Shown: positions 1 to 6,686 of the stretch, one piece after another | Numbering within the stretch: the stretch's first letter is position 1 | How the letters are laid out: every line of letters starts with the position of its first letter | Source of the DNA: JBFHRB01 sp041591915 | Lineage (GTDB): Bacteria > Actinomycetota > Nitriliruptoria > Nitriliruptorales > Nitriliruptoraceae | NCBI GenBank assembly: GCA_041591915.1 | Contig: JBFHRB010000081.1 | Coordinates: 1-12,754, forward strand | Reading direction: 5' to 3' | DNA length: 12,754 nucleotides | Position numbers and translations under genes: made by a program | Notes under the pieces: generated by a model | What the model was told of the DNA's origin: nothing | What the model saw: the letters and a program-made list of their open reading frames with translations, nothing else | Database searches by the model: none

Positions 1-528
1 GGGCTGTCGTCCTCGTCCTCGGTGCACGCCCAGCTCACGGCGCTCGTGGACAAGGGCTACCTCCGGCGTGACCCGACCAAGCCGCGGGCGATCGAGCTGG
101 CCCGCGACCCGGCCACCGACCTCGAGCTCCGCCACGCCCCCACGCGCCAGGTACCGCTCGTGGGCGACGTCGCGGCCGGCACCGGCGTCCTCGCGGACGA
201 GAACGTCGAGGACATGTACGCGCTGCCGGAGGAGCTGGTCGGCGACGGCACGCTCTTCATGCTGCGGGTCCGGGGCGAGTCGATGATCGACGCGGGGGTC
301 CTCGACGGCGACCTGGTGGTCGTCCGCCAGCAGCACGAGGTCCGCAACGGCGACATGTGCGTCGCGATGCTCCCCGACGGCGAGGCCACGGTGAAGTTCT
401 TCCGCCGGACCCGGGGCGGCGAGGTGTTCCTCGACCCCGCCAACGAGCGCTTCGAGCCGATCCCGGTGACGGGCGAGGTCGAGATGCCGATCATGGGCAA
501 GGTCGTCAGCGTCCTCCGGCGCTACTGA
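1..528 (+). CDS. lexA: LexA, SOS-response repressor (3' part, start lies upstream of the window)
   Basis: This is the LexA repressor, which binds operators of DNA-damage genes and cleaves itself when activated by RecA filaments. The first visible codons (GLSSSSSV...) are the end of the DNA-recognition helix region, so the true start is upstream; the GTG at 22 is an internal valine. The linker keeps the RRDPTKPRAIEL motif typical of actinobacterial LexA. The scissile Ala-Gly bond lies in VAAGTG (codons 175-180). The S24-like protease domain follows, with catalytic serine in RGESMIDAG (codon 280-282) and catalytic lysine in ATVKFF (codon 394-396). About 175 residues are visible, matching the C-terminal three-quarters of a ~230-residue family member. 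Both catalytic residues and the cleavage site are intact, so the protein should be autocleavable. The operator and promoter are outside the window. Confidence 0.96.
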   Translation, partial: GLSSSSSVHAQLTALVDKGYLRRDPTKPRAIELARDPATDLELRHAPTRQVPLVGDVAAGTGVLADENVEDMYALPEELVGDGTLFMLRVRGESMIDAGVLDGDLVVVRQQHEVRNGDMCVAMLPDGEATVKFFRRTRGGEVFLDPANERFEPIPVTGEVEMPIMGKVVSVLRRY

Positions 529-530
529 CC

Positions 531-544
531 GCCGCGACCGCGGC
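531..544 (+). terminator. Short GC-rich inverted repeat just after lexA, possible weak terminator
   Basis: Two bases after the lexA stop there is a perfect inverted repeat, GCCGCG-AC-CGCGGC. It could fold as a 5-bp stem with a 4-base loop. No T-run follows, so it is only a candidate hairpin terminator or 3'-end stabiliser. In sequence this GC-rich such a short repeat can arise by chance. Confidence 0.22.
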
Positions 545-599
545 CACACGTCGGCTAGGGGACTCGTAGGCTCGCGCCACGACGTCCCCGAGGTCAGCC

Positions 600-1676
600 G
601 TGCGTCGCGTCATCCCCCTCACCCTCCTCGCGCTCGCCCTGGCGGCGTGCGGCGGCGCCGAGCAGGGCAGCGACCCTGCCCCGAGCCCGTCGGCCATCGC
701 CGCCTCGCCCACGGACACACCGGCCGCCACGCCCGAGCCGACCGCGACAGAGGACGCCGCGACGCCCACCGCAGCTCCCTCACCGTCGCCGACCGACGAG
801 CCGGCGATCGACCGACGCGCCTCCGGGGTGCTCGTCGCAACGAGCGAGGGCGGGCTGCTCCTCGCCGACGACGGCACGACGACCCCCGGTTTCGGGCCCG
901 CCGCGTTCCGTGTCGCCGCAGCCGACGGCCTCTGGGTGCTGACGCGTGACGCGGTGCTGCACAAGTTCGACCGCGCGACCGGGGAGGAGTACCGCCAGCT
1001 CGAGCTCGAGGGCGAGCCGCGCGTGCTCCATCCGGGCACGACGTTGCTGTGGGTCGCGCTGGCGGAGTCCGGGCTGCTCCTCGGGGTCGATGCACTGTCG
1101 GAGAACGTCCTCGTCGACGCGACCATCGAGCCTGACCCGACCGCGGTCGCCGAGGTCGGCACCGAGGTCTGGGTCGCCGACGAGTTCCAGTCCGTCGTCC
1201 AACGGATCGACGCGACCAGCGGCGAGTTGCTCGGAACCCTCGAACCGGGCGCTGGTCCCCGGGCGCTGGCCTCGACCGGCGACGGCGCCTGGATCGCGTT
1301 GGGGACCGAGGGCGCCGTCGCCTGGCTCCCACTGCCCGGCGGCGGCGACGGCGCAGAGCCCCCACCTCCCCGACGCGTCGACGTCGGCGGGTCGCCCTCT
1401 CGACTGGCCCTCGGCGACGGGCGGCTGCACGTGATCGACGAGCAGGCCGGCCGGGTCATCACGATCGACACGACGAGCGGCGACATCACGGCCGAGCGCG
1501 AGGTCGGCATCATCGCCGAGGACCTCGTGCTCTGGGCGGGGCTGTTGTACGTGCTCGTCAACGCGCCCGGCGGCACCGCGGAGCTGGTCGCGCTGGACCC
1601 GGCGACGCTCGCCGTGGTCGATGCCGAGGACCTCGGTGTGTCGGCGACGGACCTCGCCGTGGCCTCGCAGGGCTGA
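600..1676 (+). CDS. Secreted lipoprotein with Pro/Thr/Ala-rich linker and beta-propeller-like domain
   Basis: Predicted 358-residue exported lipoprotein of unknown function. It starts at GTG 600 with GAGG (590-593) six bases upstream. Residues 1-16 form a lipoprotein signal peptide (two arginines, then a hydrophobic stretch) ending in the lipobox LAAC with Cys17 as the lipidation site. Residues about 18-70 are a low-complexity Ser/Pro/Thr/Ala linker, as in surface lipoproteins that hold a domain away from the membrane. From about residue 72 onward there are repeated blades of the kind VWVADE...V.RIDATSGELL and GAWIALGTEG, resembling YncE/SMP-30-type or PQQ-like beta-propellers that run through recurring Trp/Asp and TSG/TGE turns. 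No enzymatic motif is recognised, so substrate binding is only an inference. It is co-directional with lexA (71-bp gap) and convergent with hflX, the two stops being 3 bases apart. Confidence 0.8.
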   Translation: MRRVIPLTLLALALAACGGAEQGSDPAPSPSAIAASPTDTPAATPEPTATEDAATPTAAPSPSPTDEPAIDRRASGVLVATSEGGLLLADDGTTTPGFGPAAFRVAAADGLWVLTRDAVLHKFDRATGEEYRQLELEGEPRVLHPGTTLLWVALAESGLLLGVDALSENVLVDATIEPDPTAVAEVGTEVWVADEFQSVVQRIDATSGELLGTLEPGAGPRALASTGDGAWIALGTEGAVAWLPLPGGGDGAEPPPPRRVDVGGSPSRLALGDGRLHVIDEQAGRVITIDTTSGDITAEREVGIIAEDLVLWAGLLYVLVNAPGGTAELVALDPATLAVVDAEDLGVSATDLAVASQG

Positions 1677-1679
1677 CCC

Positions 1680-3125
1680 TCAGCGCTCCCAGGGCTCCTG
1701 CTCGGGCGCGAACGGATCGGGGTCGAGCAGGTCACGCATGGCCAGCGCGACGTCCTCGTCGACCGTCGCGATGAGCTCGGTCCCCGTCTCGGTGTAGGCC
1801 TCCGAGTGGACCTGGCCCTTGCGATGGGCCAGCGCCACGATCTCCTGCCGGTCGTACGGCACCAGCGCCTTCACCCGCAGGCGACGCCCGGGCAGTCGCA
1901 GCATCAGCCGGTCGACGAGGGCGTCGATGCCCTCGCCGGTACGTGCCGAGACGATGACCGGTTCATGCCCGGTCTCGCCCTCGAGCATCCGCGCGAGCCC
2001 GAACAGCGAGTCGCGGTCCGCAGCGTCGGCCTTGTTCAGGACGAGCAGCTCGGGCACCTGGTCGGCCCCGATCTCGGTGAGCACGTCCCGGACGGCTTCG
2101 ATCTGCCGGACCGCCTCCTGGTGCGACGCGTCGATCACGTGCACCAGCAGGTCGGCTCGGGCGCTCTCCTCGAGCGTCGACGTGAAGGCCTCGACCAGCC
2201 CGTGCGGGAGCTTGCGCACGAACCCGACGGTGTCGCTGGCGACGATCTCGCGGCCGTCCGGCAGCTGCAGGCGGCGGACCGTGGGATCGAGCGTGGCGAA
2301 CAGCTGGTCCTGCACCAGCACGTCGGCGCCGGTGAGCCGGTTCAGCAGCGACGACTTGCCGGCGTTGGTGTAGCCCACCAGGGCGGCCGTCGGGACCTTG
2401 CTGCGCTCGCGCTCCTGGTTCTTCGTCTGCCGGATGCGCTCGAAGTCCTTGAGGTCGCGGCGCAGCTTGGCGATCCGACGGTTGAGCTTGCGTCGGTCGA
2501 CCTCGAGCTGGGACTCGCCCGGGCCACGGGTGCCCATGCGGCCCTCGAGCCGGGACAGCGCATCACCCCAGCCACGGAGGCGCGGGAGGAGGTAGTTGAG
2601 CTGGGCGAGCTCGACCTGGGCCTTGCCCTCACGGCTCTGCGCGTGCTGCGCGAAGATGTCGAGGATCACGATCGTGCGGTCGAGCGTGATCTTCTTGAAG
2701 GCCTCCTCGAGGTTGCGCTGCTGCGCGGGCGTGAGGTCGTCGTCGAAGACCACGGCGTTGGCGTCGATCGACTTCGCCAGCTGGGCGATCTCCTTGACCT
2801 TGCCGCGGCCGATGAAGGTGGCGGGATCCGGCTTGTCGCGCTTCTGCACGACACGGCCGACGACGTCCCCGCCCGCCGTGTCGATGAGCGCGGTCAGCTC
2901 GTCGAGGTTGGAATCGACCTCTCCCGGGAGCTGGCCCGGGAACTCGACGCCGACGATGATCGCGCGGTCGACGGACTGGATGACGTCGACGCCCTCGCGT
3001 GGGGCCTCGTCGCCGATGACGTCGCGCTCGAGGCGGCGGCGCTCGGCGCGGCCGATGCGCGGCTGCTCCTCGGGCTCATCGCCGTGCGCGGGCTGATCCC
3101 AGATCTCGGTGGTGTCGCTGCTCAG
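1680..3125 (-). CDS. hflX: HflX, ribosome-associated GTPase, probably started at CTG
   Basis: HflX is a GTPase that binds 50S/70S ribosomes and splits stalled or stressed ribosomes; in mycobacteria it is linked to macrolide/lincosamide tolerance. The N-terminal HflX domain (about residues 50-190) includes ATFIGRGKVKEI and VVFDDDLTPAQQRNLEEA. A helical linker with RLEGRMGTRGPGESQLE follows. The G domain has GYTNAGKS (about 251-258), FATLDPT, DTVGF (from 298), NKAD (364-367) and SART; all G motifs are intact. No ATG, GTG or TTG lies in frame between the dapF end and the conserved domain (the first in-frame GTG is inside it). The best start is CTG at 3125, overlapping the dapF TGA as CTGA, with GGAGG (3135-3139) nine bases upstream. 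This gives 481 residues, a normal size for actinobacterial HflX. It is translationally coupled to dapF. Confidence 0.93.
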   Translation of the reverse strand: MSSDTTEIWDQPAHGDEPEEQPRIGRAERRRLERDVIGDEAPREGVDVIQSVDRAIIVGVEFPGQLPGEVDSNLDELTALIDTAGGDVVGRVVQKRDKPDPATFIGRGKVKEIAQLAKSIDANAVVFDDDLTPAQQRNLEEAFKKITLDRTIVILDIFAQHAQSREGKAQVELAQLNYLLPRLRGWGDALSRLEGRMGTRGPGESQLEVDRRKLNRRIAKLRRDLKDFERIRQTKNQERERSKVPTAALVGYTNAGKSSLLNRLTGADVLVQDQLFATLDPTVRRLQLPDGREIVASDTVGFVRKLPHGLVEAFTSTLEESARADLLVHVIDASHQEAVRQIEAVRDVLTEIGADQVPELLVLNKADAADRDSLFGLARMLEGETGHEPVIVSARTGEGIDALVDRLMLRLPGRRLRVKALVPYDRQEIVALAHRKGQVHSEAYTETGTELIATVDEDVALAMRDLLDPDPFAPEQEPWER

Positions 3126-4021
3126 CGGAACGTCCCTCCGTCGAACTCCCCCGCGGTCGCGCGGCGGAGCCAGGTCTCGTCGAGTTCGATGGTGGCGACC
3201 TCGATCGCCGGGCCGGTCATGAAGACCGACGGGTGCTCGTCGGGGCGGTACCGGACGACCAGCGTGCCGCCCGGCACGTGGACCTCGACCTCGTCGTCGA
3301 CGAGCCCGAGACGGGCGAGGGCGACCTGCGTGGCGCAGGCACCGGTCCCGCAGGCGGCCGTCTCGCCGACGCCGCGCTCCCACACCCGGAGTTCGACGTG
3401 GCGGCGATCGCGGACGGCCGCGAACTCGACGTTGGTGCGCTTCGGGAAGCGCGGGTCGACCTCGACGATCGGCCCCAGTGTCCTCACCGGCGCCGCGGCC
3501 ACGTCCTCGACGACCGTGACGGCGTGGGGATTGCCCATCGAGACGGCGGTGATCCGCAGCTCGGTGCCGTCGATCGGGAGGGGGACGTCGACGGCCTCGT
3601 CGCCCTCGAAGTCGAACGGCAGGTCGGCGACCGCGAACGACGGTGGCCCCATGTCGACCGTCACGCTCGCGACCTCGCCGGAGTCGTCGCGGTGCACCTG
3701 GACGGGCTTGTGGCCATCGCGGGTGTCGATGACGAGCCGATCGTGCCCCGGCTCGACCAGGGCATGGTCGACCGCGTACTTGGCGACCACCCGGACACCG
3801 TTGCCGCACATCTCGACGATCGAGCCGTCGGCGTTGCGGTAGTCCATGAAGACGTCGGCACCGGCCGCGCCGGCCACGATGCGCAGGAGGCCGTCCGCGC
3901 CGAGGCCCTGGCGACGGTCGCACAATGCCCGGACGAGCTCGGGCGCGAGCTCGAGCCGGTCGTCGGGGTCGGCGATGACGACGAAGTCGTTCGCCGTGCC
4001 GTGGGCCTTGGTCACCTGCAT
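3122..4021 (-). CDS. dapF: DapF, diaminopimelate epimerase
   Basis: DapF is a cytosolic, cofactor-free epimerase that converts LL- to meso-diaminopimelate, the precursor of lysine and of the peptidoglycan cross-link residue. The 299-residue length is slightly above the usual ~275-290. Motifs in order are KAHGTANDFVV at the N-terminus, the first catalytic cysteine in MCGNGVR (Cys72), SMGNPHAV, and the second catalytic cysteine in ETAACGTGA (Cys224). Both halves of the pseudo-symmetric fold are complete. The ATG at 4021 is chosen because the conserved domain begins at residue 2; no good Shine-Dalgarno precedes it. Its stop overlaps the probable CTG start of hflX, so the two form an operon. It is divergent from the acylase gene across an 82-bp gap. 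Confidence 0.95.
   Translation of the reverse strand: MQVTKAHGTANDFVVIADPDDRLELAPELVRALCDRRQGLGADGLLRIVAGAAGADVFMDYRNADGSIVEMCGNGVRVVAKYAVDHALVEPGHDRLVIDTRDGHKPVQVHRDDSGEVASVTVDMGPPSFAVADLPFDFEGDEAVDVPLPIDGTELRITAVSMGNPHAVTVVEDVAAAPVRTLGPIVEVDPRFPKRTNVEFAAVRDRRHVELRVWERGVGETAACGTGACATQVALARLGLVDDEVEVHVPGGTLVVRYRPDEHPSVFMTGPAIEVATIELDETWLRRATAGEFDGGTFR
3135..3139 (-). promoter_or_regulatory. Ribosome-binding site supporting the CTG start of hflX
   Basis: On the minus strand this reads GGAGG, a near-perfect Shine-Dalgarno core, lying nine bases before the CTG at 3125-3123. It sits inside the last codons of dapF. It is the only strong ribosome-binding site near the N-terminus of hflX, and no standard start codon in that frame could use it, which is why CTG was chosen. 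Confidence 0.6.
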
Positions 4022-4029
4022 CTCGGCCG

Positions 4030-4035
4030 AGGGTA
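4030..4035 (-). promoter_or_regulatory. Candidate -10 element for dapF-hflX (possible leaderless transcript)
   Basis: The minus strand reads TACCCT, matching the TANNNT pattern of actinobacterial housekeeping -10 boxes. Eight bases separate it from the dapF ATG at 4021, so transcription could begin at or next to the A of ATG, giving a leaderless mRNA. That would fit the lack of a Shine-Dalgarno sequence. No convincing -35 box is visible. The match is short and could be chance. Confidence 0.3.
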
Positions 4036-4062
4036 CGCCCGTCGTGCTTGCGGTGGCGCGTC

Positions 4063-4089
4063 CGAGGGGCGAGGGTGCAGCACCCCTCG
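4063..4089. promoter_or_regulatory. Inverted repeat in the dapF/acylase divergent intergenic region, possible operator
   Basis: Between the divergent genes lies a dyad. Its core GGGTGC-A-GCACCC (4073-4085) is a perfect odd-length palindrome. It extends to CGAGGGTGC/GCACCCCTCG (4070-4089) with one extra C in the right arm. An alternative left arm CGAGGGG (4063-4069) pairs perfectly with CCCCTCG (4083-4089). The repeat ends two bases before the GGAG ribosome-binding site (4092-4095) of the acylase. Its position suits an operator for a dimeric regulator or a 5'-leader hairpin of the acylase mRNA. No specific regulator is recognised. Confidence 0.35.
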
Positions 4090-4103
4090 ATGGAGCGTCC
4101 AAC

Positions 4104-6659
4104 GTGCGCCGACTCCGCAGGATCCTGCTCTGGCTCGCCAGCCTCCTCGTCGTCGTCGTCGGCGTCACCGCCGCGGGACTCGTCTGGCTCGTCGGCCGCA
4201 GCCACCCGACGGTCAGCGGGACGGCCGTCGTCGCCGAGCTCGACGGCGAGGTCGAGGTCCGGCGCGACGCCTGGGGCGTGCCCCACATCTGGGCCTCGTC
4301 GGACGCCGACCTCGTACGGGCCCAGGGCTACGTCCACGCGCAGGACCGCTTCTGGCAGATGGACTTCTGGCGCCACATCTCGGCGGGGCGCACGGCCGAG
4401 CTGTTCGGCGAGGACCAGCTCGAGGCGGACCGATTCATCCGCACCCTCGGGTGGCGACGGGCCGCAGAACGCGATTGGGAGGTCCTGTCCTCGTCGACGC
4501 AGGAGGCCCTCGAGCACTACGCCGAGGGCGTCAACGCCTACATCGACGGCCGCTCCCCCACGCAGCTGAGCTTCGAGTACGCCGTCCTCGCGACCCAGGC
4601 GCGCGGGTACGAGGTCGAGCCGTGGACGCCGATCGACAGCCTGTCGTGGCTGCAGGTCATGGCCTGGGACCTCGGCGGCAACCGCCTCGGCGAGATCGAG
4701 CAGGCGGTGCTGTCGCTCGAGGCTGCTGACCTGCCGCTCGCGGACCTGTACCCGCCCTACCCCGACGATCGCCACCCCGACATCGTCGAGCACGGTGGCG
4801 TCGTCGACAGCGAGTTCCGGCCCGACGCCGACCTCGTGGCGGCCGCGACCGCGGGCCGAGCCGTCACGCCACTACCCGCCGAGGCGCTCCCGCCCCTGCG
4901 TCGCGTTTGGGACCGGATGCTGGACCTCGGAGGCATCCTCGGCCCGATCGGCGAGGGCATCGGGTCGAACTCGTGGGCCGTCGCCGGCGCGCGAACCGCC
5001 AGTGGGCTCCCGTTGCTGGCCAACGATCCGCACCTCGGGCCGCAGATGCCGTCGATCTGGTACGAGGTCGGCCTCCACTGCGTCGAGCGGACCGTCGCGT
5101 GCAGCCTCGACGTCGCCGGCTTCTCGTTCGCGGGAGTTCCCGGTGTCGTCATCGGCCACAACGACCGCATCGCCTGGGGCTTCACCAACCTCGGCCCCGA
5201 CGTGCAGGACCACTACCTCGAGCGCGTCGAGGGCGACACCTACGCCGTGGGAACGGCCATGGTCCCGATGGACGTGATCGAGGAGGAGATCCGGGTCGCC
5301 GGCGGTGGATCCGAGGTCCATCGAATCCGGTCCACGCGCAACGGGCCGATCCTCAGCGACGTGAGCGAGAGCCTTGCCGAGCTCGCCTCGGCCACCGCCC
5401 CGGCCGGTGAGGACTACGCGGTGTCGTTCCGGTGGTCGGCGCTCGACGAGCCCAGCCGGACGGCCGACGCCATCCTGGGCTTCAACCGCGCGACCGACCT
5501 CGCCTCGTTCCGCGAGGCGGCGCGCAGCTTCGACGTGCCGGCCCAGAACCTGCTGTACGCCGATGTCGACGGCCACATCGCCTACCAGGCGCCGGGACGG
5601 ATCCCGGTCCGGGCACGAAAGGCCGACATCGCGCAGGGCGTCGGCCCGTTCCCGGGCTGGGACGACGACTACCAGTGGATCGGCGCCATCCCCTTCGAGC
5701 AGCTGCCGTGGGTGCTCGACCCACCCGAGGGCTACATCGTCACGGCCAACCAACGGGTGATCGACCCTGCCGGCTACCCGCACCTGATCCTCGACGACTC
5801 CATGTGGTCGATGGGCTACCGGGCCCAGGCGATCGTCGAACGGATCGAGGAGGCCGGCGACGGCCTGACGGTCGCGGACATGCAGGCCATCCAGCGCGAC
5901 AGCCGCAACCTCAGCGCCCGAGACCTCCGCCCGGTCGTGCTGGCCGTCGACGTGGAGGGGGCCGGGGCACGCGTGCACGGGCTCATCGAGGCGTGGGAGG
6001 ACGTCCGCCAGGACGCGGACTCGGTGGGGGCAGCGGCCTGGAACGCCTTCTGGAGGCACCTCTACGACGGCCTGTTCGTCGACCAGCTGCCGGAGGACCG
6101 CGTGCCGTACGCCGGCTCCCGCTCCTTCGAGATCGTGCGGTTGCTGGTCGACGACCCCACGTCTGCCTGGTGGGACGACACGAGGACCTCGGCGGTCGAG
6201 GACCGCGACGCACTCATCGCCTCGGCCCTGGCGGCGGCGGAGGCCGAGCTGGTCGCCCTCCTCGGTGAGGACGAGTCGGCGTGGACGTGGGGAGACCTCC
6301 ACACGCTGACGGCTCGGAACCAGAGCTTCGGGCTCTCGGGCGTCGGGCCCCTCGAGTCCATCTTCAACCGGGGGCCGATCCGCACCGGCGGGGGTACCTC
6401 GATCGTGAACGCGACCGGCTGGACGCCGCCCTCGTACGAGGTCGACTGGGTGCCGTCGATGCGGATGGTCGTCGACCTCGCCGACCTCGACGCGACGGCG
6501 ACCATGCACCTGACCGGCCAGTCCGGCCACGCGTATCACGAGCACTACGACGACATGCTGGAGCCCTGGGCACGTGGTCGGTTCAAGCCGTTCCCGTCCA
6601 GCGACCTGGCAACCGAGGCGGTGACGGTCGACCGCCTGCGACTCGTCCCCGGCGGGTAG
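4104..6659 (+). CDS. Penicillin-acylase-family N-terminal nucleophile (Ntn) hydrolase
   Basis: An 851-residue precursor of the penicillin/cephalosporin/acyl-homoserine-lactone acylase family, whose members hydrolyse amide bonds of N-acylated substrates. GTG 4104 is chosen for its GGAG (4092-4095) eight bases upstream and because an RRLRR stretch and a hydrophobic segment (about residues 7-30) follow at once; this is a signal-anchor or signal peptide, so the enzyme acts outside the cytoplasm. The alpha part carries DAWGVPHIWA and DRFWQMDFWR. Autoprocessing is expected before Ser288 in IGSNSWAV (serine codon 4965-4967), the nucleophile of the beta chain, followed by LLANDPHLG and NDRIAWGFTN. 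GTSIVNATGW (Asn769) probably supplies the conserved beta-chain asparagine, and the C-terminus has the family signature SGH..HEHYDDMLEPWARG. The key residues seem intact. The substrate cannot be read from sequence. It is divergent from dapF. Confidence 0.92.
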   Translation: MRRLRRILLWLASLLVVVVGVTAAGLVWLVGRSHPTVSGTAVVAELDGEVEVRRDAWGVPHIWASSDADLVRAQGYVHAQDRFWQMDFWRHISAGRTAELFGEDQLEADRFIRTLGWRRAAERDWEVLSSSTQEALEHYAEGVNAYIDGRSPTQLSFEYAVLATQARGYEVEPWTPIDSLSWLQVMAWDLGGNRLGEIEQAVLSLEAADLPLADLYPPYPDDRHPDIVEHGGVVDSEFRPDADLVAAATAGRAVTPLPAEALPPLRRVWDRMLDLGGILGPIGEGIGSNSWAVAGARTASGLPLLANDPHLGPQMPSIWYEVGLHCVERTVACSLDVAGFSFAGVPGVVIGHNDRIAWGFTNLGPDVQDHYLERVEGDTYAVGTAMVPMDVIEEEIRVAGGGSEVHRIRSTRNGPILSDVSESLAELASATAPAGEDYAVSFRWSALDEPSRTADAILGFNRATDLASFREAARSFDVPAQNLLYADVDGHIAYQAPGRIPVRARKADIAQGVGPFPGWDDDYQWIGAIPFEQLPWVLDPPEGYIVTANQRVIDPAGYPHLILDDSMWSMGYRAQAIVERIEEAGDGLTVADMQAIQRDSRNLSARDLRPVVLAVDVEGAGARVHGLIEAWEDVRQDADSVGAAAWNAFWRHLYDGLFVDQLPEDRVPYAGSRSFEIVRLLVDDPTSAWWDDTRTSAVEDRDALIASALAAAEAELVALLGEDESAWTWGDLHTLTARNQSFGLSGVGPLESIFNRGPIRTGGGTSIVNATGWTPPSYEVDWVPSMRMVVDLADLDATATMHLTGQSGHAYHEHYDDMLEPWARGRFKPFPSSDLATEAVTVDRLRLVPGG

Positions 6660-6686
6660 TCCCCGGCAGCGATGCCCTCGCGGGTG

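Noticed and set aside
567..572. TAGGCT as a -10 box for the lipoprotein gene
   Set aside because: It fits TANNNT, but no -35 box is visible at the right distance and such matches are common by chance, so it is not listed as a feature.
529..599. SOS box (GAAC-N4-GTTC type) near lexA or other intergenic gaps
   Set aside because: Read by eye on both strands, none of the intergenic regions contains such a site.
506..1735. Long open frame on the minus strand opposite the lipoprotein gene
   Set aside because: Its translation is Ser/Ala/Arg-rich with no domain. It is the antisense shadow of a GC-rich gene that has a signal peptide, lipobox and ribosome-binding site.
1806..3842. 678-codon open frame on the plus strand opposite hflX and dapF
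   Set aside because: Both minus-strand genes have complete catalytic motifs; this frame is a codon-position shadow with no recognisable domain.
3126..4793. Extension of the hflX frame far upstream, through dapF and into the acylase region
   Set aside because: The extension is Arg/Pro-rich shadow sequence overlapping dapF in another frame. HflX similarity starts downstream of 3125.
4872..6545. 557-codon open frame on the minus strand opposite the acylase
   Set aside because: No family features; the plus-strand frame has the complete acylase signature.
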